In this document: positions 16,201 through 22,566 of the stretch, one piece after another
How the letters are laid out: each line of letters begins with the position of its first letter
Position numbering within the stretch: the stretch's first letter is position 1
NCBI GenBank assembly: GCA_003139735.1
Contig: PLGA01000280.1
Coordinates: 1 to 26,799 of the forward strand
Origin: Bryobacterales bacterium
GTDB lineage: Bacteria > Acidobacteriota > Terriglobia > Bryobacterales > Bryobacteraceae
Direction: 5' to 3'
DNA length: 26,799 nt
Translations under genes and position numbers: made by a program
The notes under the pieces: model-generated
Told to the model about the DNA's origin: nothing
Database searches by the model: none
Seen by the model: only the letters and a program-made list of their open reading frames with translations

Positions 16201-16677
16201 CTCGCCTTCGAGGATGTCACCGACCGCAAACGCGCGGCCGAGGCGCGCTACCGCCGGCTTTTCGAGGCAGCCAAAGACGGGATGTTAATCGCGGATGCCG
16301 CCACCGGCGAAATCACCGACGCGAACCCGTTCTTAGAGACTCTGTTGGGCTATCGGCGCGAGGAACTCGTGGGCAGGAGAGTGTGGGACCTGGAGCCGTT
16401 TCGCGACATTCCCGATGTGAAATCCACGCTCGAGCGAATGTGGGGGCAAGGCGCGGCGCGGTTTCTCGACCTGCTGATGAAATCCAAGAGCGGGCGCGCG
16501 GTACCGGTTGAGGTGGTGGCGAGCGAGTACGCGGAGGAAGAGCGCCGCGTGGTTCAGTTCAACATTCGCGACATCACGGACAGAAAGAATTCGATCGTCA
16601 GATTCAGCACACTCAGAAGTTGGAGAGCCTGGGCTTGCTGGCCGGCGGAATCGCGCATGATTTCAACAATCTGTTGA
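13222..16677 (+). CDS. CheB-CheR-PAS hybrid sensor, N-terminal part of a split CheB/CheR/kinase/receiver protein
   Basis: ATG 13222 was chosen because AGGAGG at 13210-13215 is ideally placed; an ATG at 13162 would lie inside the intron remnant. A charged 45-residue N-tail precedes a CheB methylesterase domain with Ser57 (GIGASAGG), His84 (IQHLDPRH) and Asp176 (SGAASDGTLGL). A CheR methyltransferase domain (about 245-500) follows, with the SAM motif PGCSTGEEVYSIA and SRMDLISCRNLLIYL. Next come a PAS-like region, a heptad-rich coiled coil (EELRSANEEAQSTNEELL type, about 690-770) and further PAS domains up to FNIRDITDRK. CheB/CheR hybrids adjust glutamate methylation in chemosensory signalling. 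After residue 1122 the frame reads unrelated sequence and stops at 16677, while the next frame carries the expected continuation, so the last 29 residues are probably not native. Confidence 0.85.
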   Translation: MARTDGSLGGDDASGDPGSDSEGDAARDTREPATKEPPDVDPEAPDAARMVVGIGASAGGLDAFGELLNALPGDTGMAFVLIQHLDPRHASALAGLLGQRTKLPVLEVTDGIVVRPNRIYVIPPNAKMTIARNILSLTPRPEAGERYMPIDSFFHSLAEDRKAHAIGVILSGAASDGTLGLKAIKSEGGITFAQDESASFDGMPRSAVAAGVVDFVLPPQGIAAELAAIASHPYRSGTAATGFPKTRTFQKIVRLLHAKGGIDFSQYKPNTLVRRMERRMILQKADDPDQYYRMLQQNPDELLALSEDLLIKVTEFFRDSAVFDALKESVFPAIVRERQSGEPIRIWVPGCSTGEEVYSIAVCLIEFMQNAGVDLPVHIFGTDVSQGNIAKARAGVFAPSSLTEVSPERLKRFFMEVDAGRQISRQVRDRCVFAVQDLATDAPFSRMDLISCRNLLIYLEAALQERVIHTLFRALRPNGCLLLGSAETPGCLAGYFTPLDGPHKIYARNPSPDRRGFELPTRLATFPVFEHDEDSPAGGPRMPEGGPPSPLHHQVDRLMLAKYAPPSVVIDDDFRIVEFRGSVGPYLAPQAGEAHMDLFHMLREDVGLLVRAAVEEAREKSMGIRLEGIQISHAEPGTIAVVVTPLLSAGSRRHFLISFEDEPQPRAGTESPRSTDAIDNPTGPPDPLARISHLEAELKSTRRYLQSIIEELRSANEEAQSTNEELLSSNEELQTAKEELQASNEELQTLNAEMEHRNVELKVLTDDLLNLLASLQTPILMLDASLRIRRFTQVSEKLLNLISTDIGRPVSDLKPRINEPQLERIIRQVVDTLVPAEREVRDQEGRWYSLRVRPYRTSDDRIEGAVLQLIDIDESKKILEQVKRARDYASAIIETVREPLIVLDAELKIETANRAFYQTFLTSPEQSIDRSIYEAGGGQFNFPKLRAFLSRVAQADSNAEGVEMECEFEPIGHKTIMLGACRIEQEGRIGLILLAFEDVTDRKRAAEARYRRLFEAAKDGMLIADAATGEITDANPFLETLLGYRREELVGRRVWDLEPFRDIPDVKSTLERMWGQGAARFLDLLMKSKSGRAVPVEVVASEYAEEERRVVQFNIRDITDRKNSIVRFSTLRSWRAWACWPAESRMISTIC
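16580..16592 (+). other. Apparent -1 frameshift site splitting the hybrid sensor kinase
   Basis: Upstream codons end ITDRK at AAG 16585-16587. Reading on in the -1 frame from G16587 gives GAA TTC GAT CGT (EFDRQIQHTQ), which joins smoothly to the kinase H-box QKLESLGLLAGG. Restoring one G (AAGGAATTC) would make a single frame of about 1508 residues from 13222 to 17747. There is no classical slippery heptamer, so a real one-base deletion or a sequencing/assembly error is likelier than programmed frameshifting. Confidence 0.75.
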
Positions 16678-17747
16678 CCGGGATCATGGGAAACGCCAGC
16701 ATGGGGTTGGCGGAGTTGCCGGACGACGCCCCAATCCGGACATACTTGCGGGAAATCGTGAGCGCCAGCCAGCGCGCGGCGGATTTGACGCGCCAGATGC
16801 TGGCCTACGCGGGCAAGGGCCAGTTTGTCGTGGAGCGCATCGACCTGGCGCAATTGGTTAGGGAGATTGATCCGCTGATACGCACCTCCATCCCAAAGAC
16901 CGTTGCCATTCAATTAGACTTGGCGCCCGACCTTCCCGCTATCGAGGCGGATCGGGGACAGATTCAGCAAGTCGTCATGAATTTGATCATCAATGGCGCG
17001 GAGGCCATCGGAGAGGGTAGCCCCGGCTCCGTGTCTATCCGGACGGAGGCCCGTGATTTGGATGCGGAAGCCGTACAAAGAGAGTTCCCACACGATCCAA
17101 TTACACCGGGCCCCTATGTCGCCATCGAGGTTCGCGATACCGGCTCGGGGATGGATGAAGCCACCAAGATCAGAATCTTCGATCCGTTTTTCACCACCAA
17201 GTTCCAAGGCAGGGGCTTGGGGCTCGCGGCGGTAGCCGGCATCATGCGGACCCAGAGGGGCGCCATCCGGGTGGACTCCAGCCCCGGCCGTGGGACTTCG
17301 TTTCAGTTTGTGTTCCCGGCGGTTGCGGCCAAACCGGCGGACCGCGGTTCAACGACGCCGATCATGGAAACACCGCTCGGCGGCACGGTTCTTTTTATAG
17401 ACGATGAAGAATCGCTGCGGCGCTTGGGCAAGGTGGCGCTGGAGCGTAGCGGTTGGCGCGCGCTCCTGGCTGAGAACGGCGGCGAAGGCGTCCGGATTTT
17501 TCAGGAGCACCGGGACGAGATTACCGTCGTCATCATGGACTTGACTATGCCCGTGATGGGTGGGGAGGAGGCGCTGGATCGCATCAAGAAGATCAACCCC
17601 AGCGTCCCGGTGATCGTCGCGACAGGCTACGGCGAATCCGAGGCGAAGCGGCTATTCGCCGGGAAGGACATGGCCGGTTTTCTGGAAAAGCCCTATACCG
17701 TGAACCGACTGATGGGAGCCATCGCGGAAGTGATCGGCCGGCCGTAG
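16620..17747 (+). CDS. Histidine kinase-receiver part of the split hybrid sensor
   Basis: The frame carries the natural continuation of the upstream CheB-CheR-PAS protein. The H-box is GLLAGGIAHDFNNLL (phosphoacceptor His13 in this frame's numbering). The N-box is NLIINGAEAI (121-130), the G1 box is DTGSGMDE (173-180), the F box is FDPFFTTKF (187-195), and the G2 box is GRGLGLAAV. An Ala/Pro linker leads to a C-terminal receiver domain with FIDDEES (Asp261, Asp262), phosphoacceptor Asp307 (IMDLTMPVMGG) and Lys357 (LEKPYT). This order fits a hybrid kinase that phosphorylates its own receiver. The nominal TTG start has no ribosome site and is an artefact of the frame break; the native protein starts at 13222. 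If the split is real in the genome, the kinase half is probably not expressed on its own. Confidence 0.85.
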   Translation: MESLGLLAGGIAHDFNNLLTGIMGNASMGLAELPDDAPIRTYLREIVSASQRAADLTRQMLAYAGKGQFVVERIDLAQLVREIDPLIRTSIPKTVAIQLDLAPDLPAIEADRGQIQQVVMNLIINGAEAIGEGSPGSVSIRTEARDLDAEAVQREFPHDPITPGPYVAIEVRDTGSGMDEATKIRIFDPFFTTKFQGRGLGLAAVAGIMRTQRGAIRVDSSPGRGTSFQFVFPAVAAKPADRGSTTPIMETPLGGTVLFIDDEESLRRLGKVALERSGWRALLAENGGEGVRIFQEHRDEITVVIMDLTMPVMGGEEALDRIKKINPSVPVIVATGYGESEAKRLFAGKDMAGFLEKPYTVNRLMGAIAEVIGRP

Positions 17748-17873
17748 CGTCGAGACAGCATCAATCGTAGTGGGCGTTGCGAGCGTGTCCGCCTAAATCG
17801 GCCGCAAAGCGCTTGGCGTCGGCATCCTGCGCATAGCTAACGAGCGGTGGAACCAACGACCTCCGCGGCCTGT

Positions 17874-17879
17874 TAGAAT
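17874..17879 (+). promoter_or_regulatory. Extended -10 promoter before the small secreted protein
   Basis: TG (17871-17872), one base, then TAGAAT (17874-17879) form an extended -10 element. The expected start near 17886 gives a leader of about 20 bases with GGAGG at a normal distance before ATG 17907. No clear -35 is seen. Confidence 0.45.
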
Positions 17880-17906
17880 CCAATTCACCCGGTCTTTGGA
17901 GGATTC

Positions 17907-18356
17907 ATGAGAAACATACTTCTTACGCTCTTGCTTTCCGTCGTTGCCCAGGCCCTGCTGGCTCAGGGCGCCCCGCCGCAAGGCGGCGCCGACCAGCCCT
18001 ACATCATGGAGTATTACTACAAAGTGCAATGGGGGCATCAGCAGGAATTCCTGCAGCTCTTCCTGAAGAACCACTACCCGCTGCTCCAGAAGGTGGCGGA
18101 GAGCGGCCGCATCCTCTCGGTGAAGATCGAGACGCCCGCCAACCACATGACCGAGGATGCCCGCTGGGACTATCGCGTCACCATCCGCTACAAGAACTCC
18201 GCGCTGGCGACCACCGCGAATCCCGACGAAGATCGTCTCATCAAGCAACTCTGGCCGGACCAGGCCACTTACCAGCGCGAGGAGCAGCGGCGGTTTGAGA
18301 TTCTGCTGGCCCACTGGGATCTGCCGTTGACGGATATCACTCCCGCGAAACCGTAG
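17907..18356 (+). CDS. Small secreted protein of unknown function
   Basis: The 149-residue protein has a signal peptide (to about residue 19, ALLAQ). The mature part of about 125 residues begins with YIMEYYYKVQWGHQQEFLQLF and continues through KNHYPLLQKVAESGRILSVKIETP and WDYRVTIRYKNSA. This strand-helix-strand pattern is compatible with a dimeric alpha-beta barrel (NIPSNAP/ABM-like), but no family signature was recognised. GGAGG precedes the ATG. The stop is only five bases before the GH2 gene, so the two are probably co-transcribed, which suggests a role connected with sugar uptake or catabolism. That link is inference from spacing. Confidence 0.75.
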   Translation: MRNILLTLLLSVVAQALLAQGAPPQGGADQPYIMEYYYKVQWGHQQEFLQLFLKNHYPLLQKVAESGRILSVKIETPANHMTEDARWDYRVTIRYKNSALATTANPDEDRLIKQLWPDQATYQREEQRRFEILLAHWDLPLTDITPAKP

Positions 18357-18361
18357 CCCCC

Positions 18362-20152
18362 ATGAAACTCACGATTGCGCTCGCGCTCCTCTGGCTGCCC
18401 GCGCTCTCCGCGGCGGATTGGAAGCCGGCGGAAAATCCGCTCACCACGCCCTGGACGTCGCTGGTCGATCCCAGCCGCCCTCTGCCCGAGTATCCGCGGC
18501 CGCAAATGGCGCGCAAGGACTGGACCAATCTCAACGGACTCTGGGACTATGCCATCCGGCCTCAACAGGAGACCAGCGCGGCGGCGTACGACGGCCGCAT
18601 CCTCGTGCCATTCCCGGTGGAATCCGCGCTATCGGGCGTGAAACGGCCGCTCACCCCGGAACAGCGGCTTTGGTATCGCCGTACGTTTACGGCGCCGAAT
18701 CTGAAAGGCAAGCGCCTGCTGCTGCATTTCGGGGCCGTGGACTGGCGCGCCGAGGTGTGGGTAAACGGCAAGTCTATCGGCAAGCACGAGGGCGGTTACG
18801 ATCCGTTCACCTTCGACATCACCGACGCCCTCAAAGGAACGGCGCCCCAGGAAATCGTGGTGGCCGTGTGGGACCCCAGCGACTCCGGCCGGCAGCCTCG
18901 CGGTAAACAGATGCTCAATCCGAGTGGCATCTGGTATACCGCGGTATCCGGCATCTGGCGGACCGTGTGGCTGGAGCCGGTTCCCGAACAGTACATCTCC
19001 GAGCTTTCCATGACTCCCGATCTGGACGGGCGCAGCCTGCGTCTCACCGTGCGCTCCGGTTCCACGGGCGAGTTCACCGCCATCGCCAGGCTCGGCGGCA
19101 AGACGGTCGGCCGGGTTTCCGGCAAGCTCAACCAGCCGTCCGTGCTGCCGCTGTCCGAGGTCAAGCCCTGGTCTCCCGACGCGCCCACGCTCTACGATCT
19201 TGACATCTCGCTCGGTTCGGGCGATCGGGTCTCGAGCTACTTCGGCATGCGCAAGATCGAAGTTCGCAAGGACAGCGCCGGCGTCGACCGTCTGTTCCTC
19301 AACAACCAGCCCCAGTTCATGATCGGCCCCCTCGACCAGGGCTGGTGGCCGGATGGTCTCTACACCGCGCCCACCGACGAGGCCATCCAGTTCGATATCG
19401 CGACCCTCAAGAAGCTCGGCTTCAACATGATGCGGAAGCACGTCAAGGTGGAGCCCGCGCGCTACTACTATTGGTGCGACAAGCTGGGTCTGATGGTCTG
19501 GCAAGACATGCCCAGCGCCATGGCCGCCCGCGGCGGCGGCGTTCGCAAAGGCGCAGCCGAGGACGTCACACTAGCCCCGGAAGACGCGGCTGTCTATGAG
19601 CGCGAACTGCAGGCCCTGGTCCGCAACCTTGCCAATTCGCCGAGCGTCATCGCGTGGGTTCCTTTCAACGAAGGTTGGGGCCAGCACTCGACCAACGACA
19701 TCCTCAAGCTGGTTAAATCCTGGGACCCTTCGCGGCTGGTGGACGCCCCTAGCGGCTGGGAAGATCGCGGCCAGGGCGATATGAAAGACATGCACGAGTA
19801 TCCCGGCCCGAACATGTATCCCCCAGTTCCCGGGCGCGCCAGCGTGCTGGGCGAATTCGGCGGGCTGGCGACGCCCATCGAGGGCCACCTGTGGATCGCG
19901 GACCGCAGTTGGGGATACCGCCAGTTCCCGGACCGCGCCGGGCTCGAAGCCGGCTATGAGGCCCTCATCGCCAAGCTGAAACCGCTGGTCGCCAACGGCC
20001 TATCCGCCGCTGTCTATACCCAGACAAGCGACGTCGAAAGCGAAATCAACGGCCTGATGACCTACGACCGCAAAGTGGTGAAGTTCGATGCCGCGACGCT
20101 AAACCGCATCCACCGGGAACTGATCGCGATCGGCTCTGCCAAAACTCCGTAG
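18362..20152 (+). CDS. Secreted glycoside hydrolase family 2 enzyme
   Basis: The 596-residue protein has a signal peptide (to about residue 17, LSAAD). A jelly-roll sugar-binding domain follows (about 50-205, with WYRRTFTAP, LLLHFGAVDWRAEVWVNGKSIGKHEGGYDPFTFDI), then an Ig-like domain (about 210-300) and a TIM barrel (about 305-590). Catalytic residues are clear: acid/base Glu437 in WVPFNEGWGQ and nucleophile Glu498 in SVLGEFGG. Other conserved barrel parts are GFNMMRKHVKVEPARYYYWCD (353-373) and the MVWQDMP motif (378-384). GH2 enzymes release beta-linked galactose, mannose or glucuronate; the specificity cannot be fixed from the sequence. The protein is exported, so it probably acts in the periplasm or outside. 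It follows the small secreted protein closely, in one operon, and no terminator is evident after it. Confidence 0.88.
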   Translation: MKLTIALALLWLPALSAADWKPAENPLTTPWTSLVDPSRPLPEYPRPQMARKDWTNLNGLWDYAIRPQQETSAAAYDGRILVPFPVESALSGVKRPLTPEQRLWYRRTFTAPNLKGKRLLLHFGAVDWRAEVWVNGKSIGKHEGGYDPFTFDITDALKGTAPQEIVVAVWDPSDSGRQPRGKQMLNPSGIWYTAVSGIWRTVWLEPVPEQYISELSMTPDLDGRSLRLTVRSGSTGEFTAIARLGGKTVGRVSGKLNQPSVLPLSEVKPWSPDAPTLYDLDISLGSGDRVSSYFGMRKIEVRKDSAGVDRLFLNNQPQFMIGPLDQGWWPDGLYTAPTDEAIQFDIATLKKLGFNMMRKHVKVEPARYYYWCDKLGLMVWQDMPSAMAARGGGVRKGAAEDVTLAPEDAAVYERELQALVRNLANSPSVIAWVPFNEGWGQHSTNDILKLVKSWDPSRLVDAPSGWEDRGQGDMKDMHEYPGPNMYPPVPGRASVLGEFGGLATPIEGHLWIADRSWGYRQFPDRAGLEAGYEALIAKLKPLVANGLSAAVYTQTSDVESEINGLMTYDRKVVKFDAATLNRIHRELIAIGSAKTP

Positions 20153-20278
20153 CCGGCCCGCGCCTCTACCCGTGCCTGGCTCTGACTTCGCCTTCCCTGG
20201 CCGCGGCGGCTCGTACAGCGCCTTGGTCCGCTCCACCTTCCAGGTGCGAACCACTTTGGGATTACGCGGTCTGTCCAT
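20099..20278 (-). CDS. Possible small basic protein, overlapping the 3' end of the GH2 gene
   Basis: ATG 20278 on the minus strand is preceded at the right distance by a good ribosome site (GGGAGG). The 59 residues begin MDRPRNPKVVRTWKVERTK and are rich in Arg, Lys and Pro. The last third is antisense to the end of the GH2 gene, which could be chance. A TAGACT -10-like box lies further upstream. I do not recognise the protein. It would be transcribed divergently from the polyferredoxin gene, with the paired palindromes between them. Confidence 0.3.
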   Translation of the reverse strand: MDRPRNPKVVRTWKVERTKALYEPPRPGKAKSEPGTGRGAGRLRSFGRADRDQFPVDAV

Positions 20279-20339
20279 GCGATCCTCCCGTGACAACAGT
20301 CTACAACAGCCTGCTGAAAAAGGCGCGTGAACCGGCCGA

Positions 20340-20359
20340 TTTTGGGCATTTGCCCAAAA
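20340..20359. promoter_or_regulatory. Palindromic operator candidate 1
   Basis: Left arm TTTTGGGCA and right arm TGCCCAAAA are perfect inverse complements, separated by TT. The same core recurs 65-66 bases downstream, which points to a dimeric regulator binding two sites. Confidence 0.6.
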
Positions 20360-20405
20360 ATGAAAAGGGGATGCCATTTAGAATCAGCGCGTTACGGGAT
20401 TTGGA

Positions 20406-20424
20406 TTTGGGCATTTTGCCCAAA
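20406..20424. promoter_or_regulatory. Palindromic operator candidate 2
   Basis: Left arm TTTGGGCA and right arm TGCCCAAA are perfect inverse complements, separated by TTT. The core is the same as in the upstream site. It lies about 50 bases before the expected transcription start of the polyferredoxin gene, an activator-like position. Confidence 0.6.
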
Positions 20425-20452
20425 ATGCCGGCAACCGCCCGCAGCCAAGGTG

Positions 20453-20458
20453 TATACT
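20453..20458 (+). promoter_or_regulatory. -10 candidate (TATACT) of the polyferredoxin gene
   Basis: TATACT follows the second palindrome by 28 bases. No -35 hexamer resembling TTGACA is present 17 bases upstream, which fits a promoter that depends on an activator bound at the palindromes. Confidence 0.4.
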
Positions 20459-20535
20459 CGGTTTAAGTTAAGAACTTGTCCCGCGGGCCTCGTAGCGTAC
20501 AACCCTCGCGCAACCGCTCGATTGTTCGGAGTGCG

Positions 20536-22560
20536 TTGACTCTGCCCAGGCTGCGCCGGCTGTCGCAGACCCTCTTTCTCGGACTCTTCCTGATCCTCCT
20601 CTGCAAGACGGAGTTTCCCGGCACGTTTCCACCCGGCGAGTTCGAGTTCCGCCTGCCATATCCGGCTCGCGCCTTTCTGGTGACCGACCCATTAGTTGCC
20701 ATCGCCAACGCGCTGGCCACGCACGCTCTCTATCGCGGATTACTGTGGAGCCTGGCAATCCTCATTCCGACCTTCTTCCTGGGACGGTTCTTCTGCGGCT
20801 GGATTTGCCCGTTGGGGACCATGAACCACGTGGTGTCGAACATGCGGTCGGAAAGAAAACTGGGCCGCCAACGCATCGCTTCCAACCGCTACAAATCCTG
20901 GCAAACCTTCAAGTACTATCTGCTGTTCGCCTTGCTGTTGGCGGCTTTTCTGGGTAGCGCGCTCGTCGGAATCTTCGATCCGATCGCGCTCGCCGTCCGG
21001 TCCCTCGCGCTATCGATTCTTCCAGCGTGGAACTACGCGCTCAACGCCGTGCTCGGGCGAAGCCACTCTCCTTCCGCGCTGCTCGCCGTCTTCACCGGCT
21101 TCAAGCAAGCGCATTTCCGTCAAGCCTTCCCGCTGGGGGCCGTCTTCATCGCCATCCTGGCGCTCAATCTGCTAATCACCCGCTTCTGGTGCCGTGCGCT
21201 GTGCCCGCTCGGAGCGCTGTTGGGTCTGGCCTCGCGCTGGTCCATTCTGGGCCTGGAGAAACGCCCGGCCCATTGCGAGGATTGCAACCGCTGCCTGCTC
21301 CATTGCCAGGGCGGGGACGATCCCATCCCCGGCGCGCCGTGGCGTAAAGCCGAATGCCATCTGTGCATGAACTGCGTCGCCGATTGCCCGGAAAGCGGGA
21401 TTCGGTTCCGCTTTTTCCCGGCGGCGCCCAGCCCCCAGACCATGGAGGGCGTGGACCTCAAGCGGCGCAAAGTGCTGACCGGGCTGGCGGCCGGCGCGGT
21501 GGCCGTTCCCCTGCTGCGCGCCAATACCGGCCTCGCAGCCGAACCGCACGAGCGACGAATCCGGCCCCCGGCGGCGCTCGATGAGATCCCGTTCCTGGCC
21601 CGCTGCATCCGCTGCGGCGAGTGCATGAAAGTGTGCCCCAATAACGCCTTGCACCCCGCCCTGACCGAAGCGGGCTGGGAGGGGATCTGGACCCCCGTGC
21701 TGGCGCCGCGCGTGGGATATTGCGAGCCCAGTTGCACCCTCTGCGGCCAGGTCTGTCCCACCGGCGCGATCCTCAGGTTTACATCCAGGGAGAAAGCCTG
21801 GATCGGAACGCCCGCAGCGGACACCCCGCCCATCCGCCTCGGCACGGCGTTCTACGACCGGGGCCGCTGTCTGCCTTGGGCCATGGCCACCGACTGCATG
21901 GTTTGCGAGGAGTGGTGCCCGGTCTCCCCCAAGGCCGTCTACCTGCAGCCGGCTGAGGTGACCGATGCCGCTGGAAACAAGAAGCAGGTGCGGCAGCCCT
22001 ACATCGACCCCCAGCGCTGCGTCGGTTGCGGCGCGTGTGAGTACGCGTGCCCGGTGCGGGACCGCCCGGCCGTCTACGTTACCAGCGCCGGCGAAAGCCG
22101 GTCGAAGACCAACCAGATCCTGATCGGACGCGCGAACAAACCCGTGCCCTGGTTCCCGGAAAGCGGCGACGTTCACGGCTGGTCGAAGACGGGCGACACG
22201 CGCGAATTCCAGGCCGCCGACCTCTGGAAATACGTGGACGGCGACGCCGAGCGGTATCTGCGGGCCGGCGTCCGCCGCACTCTCACGGCCAACTACCGCT
22301 ATGCGGACGCCATCGACGCGGTCGCGGACATTCACCAAATGGAAGCGCCGCGCGAGGCAGCATCGATCTTCGAATCCGAGTCCGCCGCCGGAAGCCGGCC
22401 GGTAGCGCTCGGGGACGCCGGCAGGAGCTATGGCCAGAGCCTGACATTCCGCCAAGGCCCTTTCTTCGTCCGACTGACGGCCTACCAGGATACGCCGAAG
22501 ACGGAGCAGGCGCTGGTGGCCCTGGCCCAGGCCATCGCGCAGCGATTTCCCAAGGGCTGA
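20536..22560 (+). CDS. Membrane polyferredoxin: NapH-like plus NapG-like fusion with a DUF6599-like tail
   Basis: Starting at TTG 20536 (GGAG four bases upstream) the protein has 674 residues; an in-frame TTG at 20476 without a ribosome site would add 20. Part 1 (1-290) is NapH-like. It has hydrophobic helices (about 11-23, 64-86, 126-144, 202-218), the membrane motifs FCGWICPLG (86-94) and WCRALCPLG (218-226), and ferredoxin motifs Cys247-250-253-257 and Cys274-277-280-284. Part 2 (about 305-520) is NapG-like. It has an internal twin-arginine-like segment (LKRRKVLTG, then a hydrophobic stretch) and four more Cys clusters (357-367, 396-407, 454-461, 495-505). Part 3 (about 555-674) begins FQAADLWKYVDGDAERYL, as in DUF6599-type proteins. 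Such modules move electrons from quinol to exported reductases; the terminal partner is not in view. About six [4Fe-4S] clusters are predicted. Confidence 0.8.
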   Translation: MTLPRLRRLSQTLFLGLFLILLCKTEFPGTFPPGEFEFRLPYPARAFLVTDPLVAIANALATHALYRGLLWSLAILIPTFFLGRFFCGWICPLGTMNHVVSNMRSERKLGRQRIASNRYKSWQTFKYYLLFALLLAAFLGSALVGIFDPIALAVRSLALSILPAWNYALNAVLGRSHSPSALLAVFTGFKQAHFRQAFPLGAVFIAILALNLLITRFWCRALCPLGALLGLASRWSILGLEKRPAHCEDCNRCLLHCQGGDDPIPGAPWRKAECHLCMNCVADCPESGIRFRFFPAAPSPQTMEGVDLKRRKVLTGLAAGAVAVPLLRANTGLAAEPHERRIRPPAALDEIPFLARCIRCGECMKVCPNNALHPALTEAGWEGIWTPVLAPRVGYCEPSCTLCGQVCPTGAILRFTSREKAWIGTPAADTPPIRLGTAFYDRGRCLPWAMATDCMVCEEWCPVSPKAVYLQPAEVTDAAGNKKQVRQPYIDPQRCVGCGACEYACPVRDRPAVYVTSAGESRSKTNQILIGRANKPVPWFPESGDVHGWSKTGDTREFQAADLWKYVDGDAERYLRAGVRRTLTANYRYADAIDAVADIHQMEAPREAASIFESESAAGSRPVALGDAGRSYGQSLTFRQGPFFVRLTAYQDTPKTEQALVALAQAIAQRFPKG

Positions 22561-22566
22561 ATCGCC

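Larger units (their letters stand above)
20279..20535. other. Regulatory gap upstream of the polyferredoxin gene
   Basis: This gap holds the start region of a possible minus-strand small gene, the element AACAGCCTGCTGAAAAAGG (about 20306-20324) that resembles a scattered intergenic motif I recall from other bacterial genomes, two long palindromes, and a TATACT -10 candidate at 20453-20458. It is more AT-rich than its surroundings around 20340-20425. No other gene was found. Confidence 0.5.

Noticed and set aside
16580..16592. Programmed -1 ribosomal frameshift joining the sensor and kinase
   Set aside because: There is no X-XXY-YYZ slippery heptamer and no evident downstream structure. A one-base loss explains the data more simply, though recoding is not excluded.
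17761..17880. Minus-strand short frame ending in a plausible protein tail (SYAQDADAKRFAADLGG)
   Set aside because: It is only about 36 codons, with no ATG or ribosome site and a stop upstream. It may be a gene relic but cannot be supported.
22561..22566. Terminator between the convergent polyferredoxin and unknown secreted-protein genes
   Set aside because: The gap is six bases and no hairpin with a T tract is present around it.
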